The translations under genes were made by a program, and so were the position numbers. 64,000 nt of DNA. Source: Micavibrio_B sp964633355. GTDB taxonomy: Bacteria > Pseudomonadota > Alphaproteobacteria > Micavibrionales > Micavibrionaceae. Of the stretch, positions 57,441 to 64,000 are shown piece by piece. The stretch's first letter is position 1. Every line of letters starts with the position of its first letter. The DNA is taken from NCBI GenBank assembly GCA_964633355.1, contig CAZWGO010000011.1:1-64000 (forward strand). The letters run 5' to 3'. The notes below the pieces were generated by a model. The model saw nothing but the letters and a program-made list of their open reading frames with translations. It did no database searches and was not told where the DNA came from.

Positions 57441-59645
57441 ATGACTCGCAACAAGAGGGGTTACATGAGTCGCTATCTGGTTCCGGTCTATATAATCACT
57501 ATATTTTTAAGCGCTTTTCTCCTTTTCGCCGTGCAACCTATGGTTGGGAAATTCCTGTTGCCTTCGCTGGGCGGGACGCCTGCCGTCTGGAACACAGCCA
57601 TGCTGTTTTTTCAGGTCTTGCTGCTGGCCGGCTATATCTATGCCCATTTGCTAGCCAAGATCAAAAAACCGCAAGTGCAGGCCCTTTTGCATTTAGGCTT
57701 GATGGCGCTGGCCACTCTTGCCCTTCCCTTGGCCCTACCGGCGGAAATAAACGATCCGAGCAAAGAGCCGGTCTTGTGGCAACTTAAAACCATGATCGGC
57801 ATGGCAGCCGCACCCTTTTTTATTCTCTCGGCCTCGGCCCCGCTTTTGCAAAACTGGTTTTCGCGCACCGATCACCCGAACGCCCATAATCCATATTTCT
57901 TGTATGCGGCCAGTAATATCGGCTCGATGCTTGCCCTTCTCACCTATCCGGTTGTGACAGAGCCGCTTTTAGCATTGCATGAACAATCATGGCTGTGGAG
58001 CGCGGGATATTTCCTGCTTGCGGGGATGTTTATCCTCTGCGCGCTCACACCTAAATTCCACAAGGCAAAAGAACAAATTATAGAAGCCGAGGATCGTCCG
58101 GTTTCTATTAAAACAAAACTGATCTGGATTTTCCTGGCATTTTGTCCGTCCTCTCTTATGTTGGGCTATACGACCTATGTGACCACGGATGTCGCATCTG
58201 TTCCGCTATTCTGGGTTATGCCGCTCGCGCTTTATCTCGGCACCTTTATTATAGCGTTCTCCAGCAAGCCGTTTTTTCCATTGCCTGCGACGCGTATTCT
58301 ACAGGCTATTTTATTAATCCTGTTGTCGTGTATCCAGATATTCAGCCTTGGCAGCAATGGCGCATGGTTGTTAATCGCATTCCATGGCGCTCTTTTCTTC
58401 TTCACTTCTCTTATGTGCCATCAGGAACTGGTCGCGCTGAAACCAAGAACCTCGCGCCTGACGGAGTTTTATCTTTATTTGTCCATCGGCGGAGCGCTCG
58501 GCGGCGTGTTCAATTCGCTCATAGCACCGATCCTGTTCAAATTGCCGTATGAATATTACATCGTAATTATCCTGTCGCTGTTTGCGCGCCATGCCTCAAC
58601 ATCTATTACCAAAGACCCTGAATTTAAAATTACAAAATTCAGCTTTAAAGAAATCGCGCTATTCCCCGGCGTCTTGTTGATCGGCTGCGCCGCTGCGCTT
58701 ATCGATCATTTCCTGATCAGGGGCATCATGATCGTTGTTACGCTCATCGCCTCGCTTTTCCTGATCAATCGCCGCGTGGCTTTTGTAACAACGGTTGGCG
58801 TCATCCTGCTTTTCAATCCGCCGAATTCATGGATGAAAATGAAAGAAAGCGTTTTGATCGCACGCAATTTCTTCGGCGTATTGCGTATTCAGGACTATGA
58901 AGAAACCGGTGTGCGTGTATTAAGCAACGGAACGACATCCCATGGCGCGCAGGCGCTTGACCATAACTTCAAAAAAATACCCCTGACCTATTATCATCCG
59001 GCAGGCTCGGTCGGCGATATTTTCAGCGTACTGGATTCATCTGATAAGCCGCAGAAAATAGCAGCCCTTGGCCTAGGTATCGGCAGTATTGCCTGTTACA
59101 CCCACCCGGGCCGAGAATTTGATTTTTACGAGATCAACCAGCAAGTTATCGATGTATCTGAAGACCCCAAATATTTCAGTTACTTAAAAGATTGCGAAAG
59201 TCCTTATAAAATTATTCTTGGTGATGCGCGTCATAAAGTAATGGAAATGCCGCATCATAATTACGATATGATTTTCGTCGATGTGTTTAGCTCTGATAAT
59301 ATTCCGATCCATGTCATGACGCTCGAAGCTGTTCAAGGGTACAAGACAAAACTAAAACCCGGCGGCTTTATTGTCATCCATGTATCAAACCGGTTTTTCA
59401 ATTTAGAAAAGGAAGTCGCGGCTATTGCCAAAGCCTCTGGCATGACGGCCTTGGTGCGCTATGCTAAAGGCGGAGATGTTCTCGGGACAAAGATCAAGCA
59501 TAACCCGAATATCTATACGGTAATGTCAGATAACCCCGAGATCATCGCTAAATTTAAAGCCATGAAATGGAAAGACATTCAAATTCCGGACGATATGCGT
59601 CCATGGACGGATGATTACGCCAATATTATGCGAGCATTTAAATAA
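57441..59645 (+). CDS. membrane protein with fused spermidine synthase-like domain
   Basis: A 734-residue protein. About twelve hydrophobic helices (residues 10-470) are followed by a Rossmann methyltransferase-like spermidine synthase domain (about 480-730, AALGLGIGSIACY, YEINQQVIDVS, LGDARHKVME, DMIFVDVFSSDNIPIHVMTLE). Fused MFS/spermidine-synthase proteins are widespread, and their substrates are not established. The Asp pattern needed for putrescine is not clearly kept. Either ATG 57441 or 57465 could be the start; both have a purine-rich site upstream. Confidence 0.85.
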   Translation: MTRNKRGYMSRYLVPVYIITIFLSAFLLFAVQPMVGKFLLPSLGGTPAVWNTAMLFFQVLLLAGYIYAHLLAKIKKPQVQALLHLGLMALATLALPLALPAEINDPSKEPVLWQLKTMIGMAAAPFFILSASAPLLQNWFSRTDHPNAHNPYFLYAASNIGSMLALLTYPVVTEPLLALHEQSWLWSAGYFLLAGMFILCALTPKFHKAKEQIIEAEDRPVSIKTKLIWIFLAFCPSSLMLGYTTYVTTDVASVPLFWVMPLALYLGTFIIAFSSKPFFPLPATRILQAILLILLSCIQIFSLGSNGAWLLIAFHGALFFFTSLMCHQELVALKPRTSRLTEFYLYLSIGGALGGVFNSLIAPILFKLPYEYYIVIILSLFARHASTSITKDPEFKITKFSFKEIALFPGVLLIGCAAALIDHFLIRGIMIVVTLIASLFLINRRVAFVTTVGVILLFNPPNSWMKMKESVLIARNFFGVLRIQDYEETGVRVLSNGTTSHGAQALDHNFKKIPLTYYHPAGSVGDIFSVLDSSDKPQKIAALGLGIGSIACYTHPGREFDFYEINQQVIDVSEDPKYFSYLKDCESPYKIILGDARHKVMEMPHHNYDMIFVDVFSSDNIPIHVMTLEAVQGYKTKLKPGGFIVIHVSNRFFNLEKEVAAIAKASGMTALVRYAKGGDVLGTKIKHNPNIYTVMSDNPEIIAKFKAMKWKDIQIPDDMRPWTDDYANIMRAFK

Positions 59646-61223
59646 TTACTTCGTCTTCTCAAACCTGATATCCGGGTTTTTATCCTGCGTGTCGTTCAGA
59701 TGCCATGCGTTTCTTGCCATAAAGACAGGGTCGCCGTCATGGTCTTCGGCAATCGCGCCACGATTTGAGTCCAGAAACGCCTTCATCTTGGCATTGTCAT
59801 TCGAGCGCACCCAACGTGCTGTATACAGGCTCGTTTGCTCGAATTTGACAGGCAGCGAATATTCCGTCCGAATACGGTCAGCGAGAACATCGAATTGGAG
59901 CATACCGACAACGCCAACGATCCATGAGTTCTCGTAAAGCGGTTTAAAAATCCGGGCTACGCCTTCTTCCGCCAGTTGCTGAAGCGCATTGCCCAAATGC
60001 TTCGCTTTCATCGGGTCCTCTGGCAGAACGCGCTGTAGATATTCGGGGGCAAAAGACGGAATGCCGGTAAAAGTCAGTTTTTCGCCTTCGGTCAAAACAT
60101 CACCAATTCGCAAATTCCCGTGGTTCGGAATGCCTATAATATCACCTGCATAGGCTTCTTCCGCCATCTCGCGTTCCTGCGCAAAGAACAAAAGAGGAGA
60201 ATGGATGACCATCGCTTTGTCGGTACGCACGGGCGTTAATTTCATGCCGCGTTTGAACGTACCTGAACACAGTCGCGTAAAGGCGATACGGTCGCGGTGT
60301 TTTGGGTCCATATTCGCCTGAATTTTAAAGACGAAACCCGTTACCTTGCTTTCATGTGGATCGACAGTTCTTTGAGCCGTTGTTTGCGGACGCGGAGACG
60401 GCGCATAACGGCCAATTCCTTCTAACAATTCCTTGATGCCAAAGTTATTCACCGCGGAGCCAAAGAATACAGGCGTCATATCGCCCGCCAGATAGGCCTC
60501 ACGATCGAAAGGTGGACACACGCCGCGGATCATTTCGACATCTTCACGCAGTTTTTCGGCGAGATCGGCGGGCAGTTTTTGGTCGATCATCGGATCGTTC
60601 AGGCCGGAACAAGTAAAGGTTTCCAGTAGCGCCGCGCCTTTGCTGCGGTCGAACAATACCAATTGATCGTTGATCAAATCGTAACAGCCTTTAAAATCGC
60701 GGCCCATGCCGATTGGCCACGACGCCGGCACGACTTCAAGTTGCAGCTTATCGGCGACCTCGTCCATCAGCTTGAACGGGTCTTGGCCTTCACGGTCCAT
60801 TTTATTGATAAAGGTAATGATCGGAATATTGCGCATACGGCAAACTTCAAAGAGTTTGAGCGTCTGCGTTTCAATACCCTTGGCAACGTCGAGCACCATA
60901 ATGGCACTATCAACAGCAGTCAGCGTCCGATATGTATCTTCCGAGAAGTCTTCATGCCCTGGCGTATCGAGAAGATTGAAGGTGATGTCCTGATAATCAA
61001 ACGTCATGACGGAGGACGCAACAGAAATCCCCCGCTCCTGCTCCACCTTCATCCAGTCGGACCGTGCGCGGCGACGGTCTCCCTTGGCTTTAACCGCTCC
61101 GGCAAGCTCAATCGCGCCGCCAAACAGCAAAAGCTTTTCGGTCAGCGTTGTTTTACCGGCATCCGGGTGCGCGATAATGGCAAAAGTTCGGCGTTGATCA
61201 ACGATTGATTTATTTGGCTGCAT
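59646..61223 (-). CDS. prfC: peptide chain release factor 3
   Basis: This 525-residue GTPase removes RF1/RF2 after termination. G1 AHPDAGKTTLTEKLL, the switch region (ERGISVASSVMTF), DTPGHEDFSEDTYRTL and FINKMDREG are all present. Length is typical of RF3. It converges on the spermidine synthase-like gene with stops adjacent. Confidence 0.97.
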   Translation of the reverse strand: MQPNKSIVDQRRTFAIIAHPDAGKTTLTEKLLLFGGAIELAGAVKAKGDRRRARSDWMKVEQERGISVASSVMTFDYQDITFNLLDTPGHEDFSEDTYRTLTAVDSAIMVLDVAKGIETQTLKLFEVCRMRNIPIITFINKMDREGQDPFKLMDEVADKLQLEVVPASWPIGMGRDFKGCYDLINDQLVLFDRSKGAALLETFTCSGLNDPMIDQKLPADLAEKLREDVEMIRGVCPPFDREAYLAGDMTPVFFGSAVNNFGIKELLEGIGRYAPSPRPQTTAQRTVDPHESKVTGFVFKIQANMDPKHRDRIAFTRLCSGTFKRGMKLTPVRTDKAMVIHSPLLFFAQEREMAEEAYAGDIIGIPNHGNLRIGDVLTEGEKLTFTGIPSFAPEYLQRVLPEDPMKAKHLGNALQQLAEEGVARIFKPLYENSWIVGVVGMLQFDVLADRIRTEYSLPVKFEQTSLYTARWVRSNDNAKMKAFLDSNRGAIAEDHDGDPVFMARNAWHLNDTQDKNPDIRFEKTK

Positions 61224-61263
61224 GGCGCCGGACTATAATGATTGAGCCGGATATATGCAACAA

Positions 61264-62355
61264 TCAGAAAATCTTGAAAAACAGAACGCATTCATTGGAA
61301 GTCATAGCGCCATTATATTCTGAATTATCAGACAATGTCGGCCCACCAATTTTACAATTATCGGTTACATGGCCGTAATTGGCAAAAACCGAGCCGGAAT
61401 TGGGCTGACCGTCGTCCATGAGCTTATCTATTTTTGCCGCCTGCTGAGGCGTGATGCTGCTGAGAGTGTTACCGCCGGTTAAAGAATCATTGCCAGAAAG
61501 GCGAACTATATGCACTCCTGTAGGATGCAGAGTTGTCAAACCATCCCAATATACTTCAAACCCGCCTGAACCAAACGGCGACTCGGGATGCGTTTCTCCA
61601 AATGCAGGTGTATTGGGGTTTGCGTGACCGTTAACATCCCCTATCAGATTAGCCAAGGCAAGATGCTTCCAATATTGAACAGATTCAAATCTTGAAGGCT
61701 CAGCCCGCGTTATAATCGGGGTACCCCAGGCATATTGGTCCGTACCATCACTCGCTATGTAATTATTTCCGTTTCCGTCCTCGCAAAACGTGCTGGCATT
61801 ACAGTCTGGGATTAATACCGTTGCAGATGAAAGATCACCCGGCAGTGATTTGTACGTGTCCTGAAAAGTATATGTCGCGCTTTGTACTGATTTCAAAAAT
61901 GAAACAGCTTTCTTCGCACGAGCATTTTCAATCAACTCTTGCCCCTTCAAAACACCGCCGATTAAGAGGCCGATGATAATCATGACAATTGATAGTTCAA
62001 CAAGCGTAAAACCTTTATCGTTCCTGTGGTCTTCAAAAGGGTTCATTAAATCGCGCTCCTCAATTTCAATGATCCATATATCCGGATCCCTAGCTTTCGT
62101 TCTTTGAATATAACTATCTGCCTCCGATTCTGACAGCTCGGACTTAAGCAAAGGTGAAATCCACTTTTTTTCACCTCTTCCATCAGTCTCCTGTATTAAA
62201 ATACGGCAAATTCCTGAGAGATCATTAATCTTCAAGAGAACCGCACCGGAGAAATAAGCGCCTTTATTTATGACGTAATATGATATCGCATCACGGTCCA
62301 GCTGGCGCAATTTGGCCTCAACCCATAGGCCTGTTGCAATCCTGCCATCCATCAA
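61264..62355 (-). CDS. DUF1491 domain fused to a type IV prepilin-like protein
   Basis: Residues 1 to about 105 match DUF1491, normally a free-standing protein of roughly this length (GLWVEAKLRQLDRDAISYYV, DPDIWIIEIEERD). It continues without a stop into a classic class III prepilin signal KGFTLVELSIVMIIIGLLIGG, with cleavage after Gly115 and Glu120 at +5. A pseudopilin-type domain follows, rich in Asn/Gly/Thr with Cys pairs. An ATG at 62046 (Met104) has GGAG 9 nt upstream and could start the prepilin separately. As written the fusion would bury the prepilin signal behind a cytosolic domain. Confidence 0.8.
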   Translation of the reverse strand: MMDGRIATGLWVEAKLRQLDRDAISYYVINKGAYFSGAVLLKINDLSGICRILIQETDGRGEKKWISPLLKSELSESEADSYIQRTKARDPDIWIIEIEERDLMNPFEDHRNDKGFTLVELSIVMIIIGLLIGGVLKGQELIENARAKKAVSFLKSVQSATYTFQDTYKSLPGDLSSATVLIPDCNASTFCEDGNGNNYIASDGTDQYAWGTPIITRAEPSRFESVQYWKHLALANLIGDVNGHANPNTPAFGETHPESPFGSGGFEVYWDGLTTLHPTGVHIVRLSGNDSLTGGNTLSSITPQQAAKIDKLMDDGQPNSGSVFANYGHVTDNCKIGGPTLSDNSEYNGAMTSNECVLFFKIF

Positions 62356-62555
62356 TGCAAATGACCTGCGTGGATCCAGCTTTCAACCTTCATGCGGGCA
62401 GCAAGTTTATTTTCTTCCGGATGATGATGCTGATAAATAATGCATGCCGCTTCAAAAGCAAAAGCTTCCGGCACTTCATGATTTTTACGCAGGTCATTAT
62501 AGGCGTTCAATGCCGCCGCACGACATTTGCAATCTTTGGGAAGAGTATCGCACAT
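62352..62555 (-). CDS. small hypothetical protein
   Basis: A 67-residue soluble protein with a Cys cluster at the N-terminus (MCDTLPKDCKC) and a His-rich middle (IIYQHHHPEENK), so metal binding is possible. It lies 1 bp after fur and overlaps the DUF1491 start by ATGA. No family named. Confidence 0.7.
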   Translation of the reverse strand: MCDTLPKDCKCRAAALNAYNDLRKNHEVPEAFAFEAACIIYQHHHPEENKLAARMKVESWIHAGHLH

Positions 62556-62556
62556 G

Positions 62557-62961
62557 TTATTTTTTTAGTTTCTTGCCGTAAAGTTCAAGCCTGTGATCGA
62601 TGAGCTCAAACCCCAGCTCGTTAGCAATTTTTTCTTTTAGTTTTTCAATTTCATCATTTTGAAATTCGATAACTTCGCCGCTATCGAGATCGATCAGGTG
62701 ATGATGATGGTCGGTATTTATATCATAACGAGAAAAATTCTCTTTAAACTCATGGCGAATAACGATGTCCATTTCATCAAGAAGACTAAGCGTCCTATAA
62801 ACCGTTGCAATGCTAATAGAGGAGTCGCGTGCCTTTGCACGCTCGAAAACGATTTCGACAGAAGGATGGTCATGCGCTTCTTCCAACACTTCCAGAATAG
62901 TGCGTCGCTGCCCTGTCATTTTAAGGCCTGAATCTGCGCATCGCTGAATAAGCTGTTTCAT
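62557..62961 (-). CDS. fur: Fur-family transcriptional regulator
   Basis: This 134-residue metalloregulator has a winged helix (LKMTGQRRTILEVLEEA, ISIATVYRTLSLLDEM) and the His-rich metal/dimer domain (DHHHHLIDLDSGEVIEF, IEKLKEKIANELGFEL). It lacks the C-x2-C zinc pairs of enterobacterial Fur, as is usual for alphaproteobacterial Fur/Mur. A perfect inverted repeat lies upstream at 62984-63002. Confidence 0.92.
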   Translation of the reverse strand: MKQLIQRCADSGLKMTGQRRTILEVLEEAHDHPSVEIVFERAKARDSSISIATVYRTLSLLDEMDIVIRHEFKENFSRYDINTDHHHHLIDLDSGEVIEFQNDEIEKLKEKIANELGFELIDHRLELYGKKLKK

Positions 62962-62983
62962 ATCAAAATCTCCTGTGTTTCAG

Positions 62984-63002
62984 GATTTTAGACATTAAAA
63001 TC
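62984..63002. promoter_or_regulatory. 19-bp inverted repeat, candidate Fur box
   Basis: GATTTTA-GACAT-TAAAATC has perfect 7-bp arms and the 19-bp length of a classical Fur box. It sits 22 bp upstream of the fur start, so autoregulation is plausible. It could also affect read-through from the kinase gene. Confidence 0.5.
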
Positions 63003-63013
63003 TTGAGTGGCAA

Positions 63014-64000
63014 TTAATAACTTACAGCTGTCATTGTCGGGTGCAATACGCGGCGCGCAGGGAAAGATAACGTAACCACTGTTCCTTTGCCCGCATCTGA
63101 ATCGAGACTTAAATTACCGCCATGCAGTTCAACCATGGCTTTGGCAAGTGGCAAGCCCAGACCTGTACCCTGATTTTCCTTGGCGGCATGAGCCGAATCA
63201 TAAATCTGGCCAAACGGTTCCAAAGCGCGCTTGATTTTACTGCGTGGAATGCCAATGCCATTGTCTTTTACAATAACAGTCATTTCTCCATCACTATTTA
63301 GACTTGCATTGATATCCACCTGTCCGCCACGGCGTGAAAATTTAACAGCGTTACTGACCAGATTGATCAGCACTTGGCGCAGCAAGCGTGGATCGGCATG
63401 AAGTGGCGGCATATTCTTATCCACATTCGAGTGGAGTGAAACGCCTCCACTAAAGGCACGCGACGCCATCATACGCATAACGGATTCAATAGCCTCTTCC
63501 ATATCGACAGGCTGCTCGTCCAGATCGACGCGCCCCGCTTCGATTTTAGACATATCGAGGACTTCATTGATAATCTCAAGCAGATGACGCGCGCTCGTAT
63601 GAATGTCCCCCATATACTCTACATATTTAGGATTACCCAATGCGCCAAATACCTCATTTTGCATCATCTCGGAAAAGCCGATAATAGCATTGAGCGGCGT
63701 GCGAAGTTCGTGAGACATGTTAGCAAGAAAAGCAGATTTCGCCACATTGGCAGAATCGGCATGTTCTTTCGCAACGCGTAACGACAATTCCATTTGCTTA
63801 CGCGGCGTAATATCCATGATCGTCGTCACTTGGAAACGCCGACGCTGGGATAACTCAAGCGTTGCCGTTGTAAATAGCGTGTTTACGATCGATCCATCAT
63901 GACGGATCATTTTCATTTCGCCCGAAGATCTTAATCCGCTCTTCACATATCGGTCATGATTTTGTCTGGCAACATCCTGCTCGTCAGGCGTAATCAGAAA
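63014..64000 (-). CDS. PAS-domain sensor histidine kinase (N-terminus beyond the window)
   Basis: The frame is open to the window edge, so the N-terminus is missing. Visible are the end of a PAS domain (IRHDGSIVNTLF, TTIMDITPRKQ), the HisKA phosphoacceptor FLANMSHELRTPLNAIIGFSEMM, and a HATPase with N box LINLVSNAVKFS, G1 DNGIGIP and G2 GTGLGLPLAKAMVELHGG. No receiver domain follows. The partner response regulator is not in the window. The signal is unknown. Confidence 0.93.
   Translation of the reverse strand, partial: FLITPDEQDVARQNHDRYVKSGLRSSGEMKMIRHDGSIVNTLFTTATLELSQRRRFQVTTIMDITPRKQMELSLRVAKEHADSANVAKSAFLANMSHELRTPLNAIIGFSEMMQNEVFGALGNPKYVEYMGDIHTSARHLLEIINEVLDMSKIEAGRVDLDEQPVDMEEAIESVMRMMASRAFSGGVSLHSNVDKNMPPLHADPRLLRQVLINLVSNAVKFSRRGGQVDINASLNSDGEMTVIVKDNGIGIPRSKIKRALEPFGQIYDSAHAAKENQGTGLGLPLAKAMVELHGGNLSLDSDAGKGTVVTLSFPARRVLHPTMTAVSY

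Overview
This is a chromosomal segment of an alphaproteobacterium, probably from a draft or metagenome assembly: two 10-N scaffold gaps lie at 8930-8939 and 23227-23236. The assignment rests on lineage-typical content. It includes a bacterial NDUFS4-like complex I subunit, an ECF sigma / NrsF (DUF1109) anti-sigma pair, a TIGR01459 HAD hydrolase, the order miaB-phoH-ybeY-corC-lnt-xre-metK-trmB, rimP-nusA-ylxR-infB-rbfA-truB-rpsO and pnp, a fabA-fabB-fabI operon, an Rrf2-controlled SUF operon, DUF1491 and a Fur next to a PAS histidine kinase. Micavibrio-like or Rhodospirillales-like ancestry is plausible, but I cannot settle the order from sequence alone.

Layout. 1-4.4 kb: tRNA-Arg, complex I subunit, sigma/anti-sigma pair, and a secreted beta-barrel-like protein flanked by two paralogous small genes, then tRNA-Pro. 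4.4-14 kb, mostly minus strand: DUF192, alpha/beta hydrolase, MsbA-type exporter, HAD-IIA, a >1000-residue coiled-coil membrane protein broken by a scaffold gap, and a D-2-hydroxyacid dehydrogenase. 14-24 kb, plus strand: miaB to trmB with several unrecognised small genes inserted; phoH appears to start at a non-AUG codon. 25-38.4 kb: the translation/RNA operon from rimP (with promoter and attenuator-like terminator) to rpsO and pnp, again with unrecognised insertions. 38.4-45.8 kb: lipid and phosphate metabolism genes and several hypotheticals. 45.8-49.3 kb: a nuclease element, a HAD hydrolase, dusA and unknowns. 49.4-57.4 kb, minus strand: the SUF iron-sulfur operon iscR-sufB-//-sufC-sufD-//-sufS-sufT-sufA, interrupted twice. 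57.4-64 kb: MFS/spermidine-synthase fusion, prfC, a DUF1491-prepilin fusion, fur and a truncated histidine kinase.

Most striking feature. Two elements of about 410 bp (45864-46270 and 51457-51869) have the same design. Each has terminal inverted repeats of 35-44 bp, every terminus carries a perfect hairpin plus an extra half-site, and each encloses one DUF559 endonuclease-like ORF. The upstream terminus supplies the ribosome-binding site. The ORF reads through the downstream terminus into a host gene: overlapping a HAD hydrolase start in one copy, fused in frame to SufS in the other. A nuclease-less 106-bp derivative with 41-bp hairpin-bearing ends lies at 32851-32956. A second palindromic family (GTCAT...ATGAC) sits directly upstream of a GIY-YIG nuclease gene inside the same SUF operon. 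This suggests small repeat-associated nucleases linked to dispersal of palindromic repeats, formally like the REP/RAYT system but with unrelated enzymes. Dispersal by these nucleases is inference.
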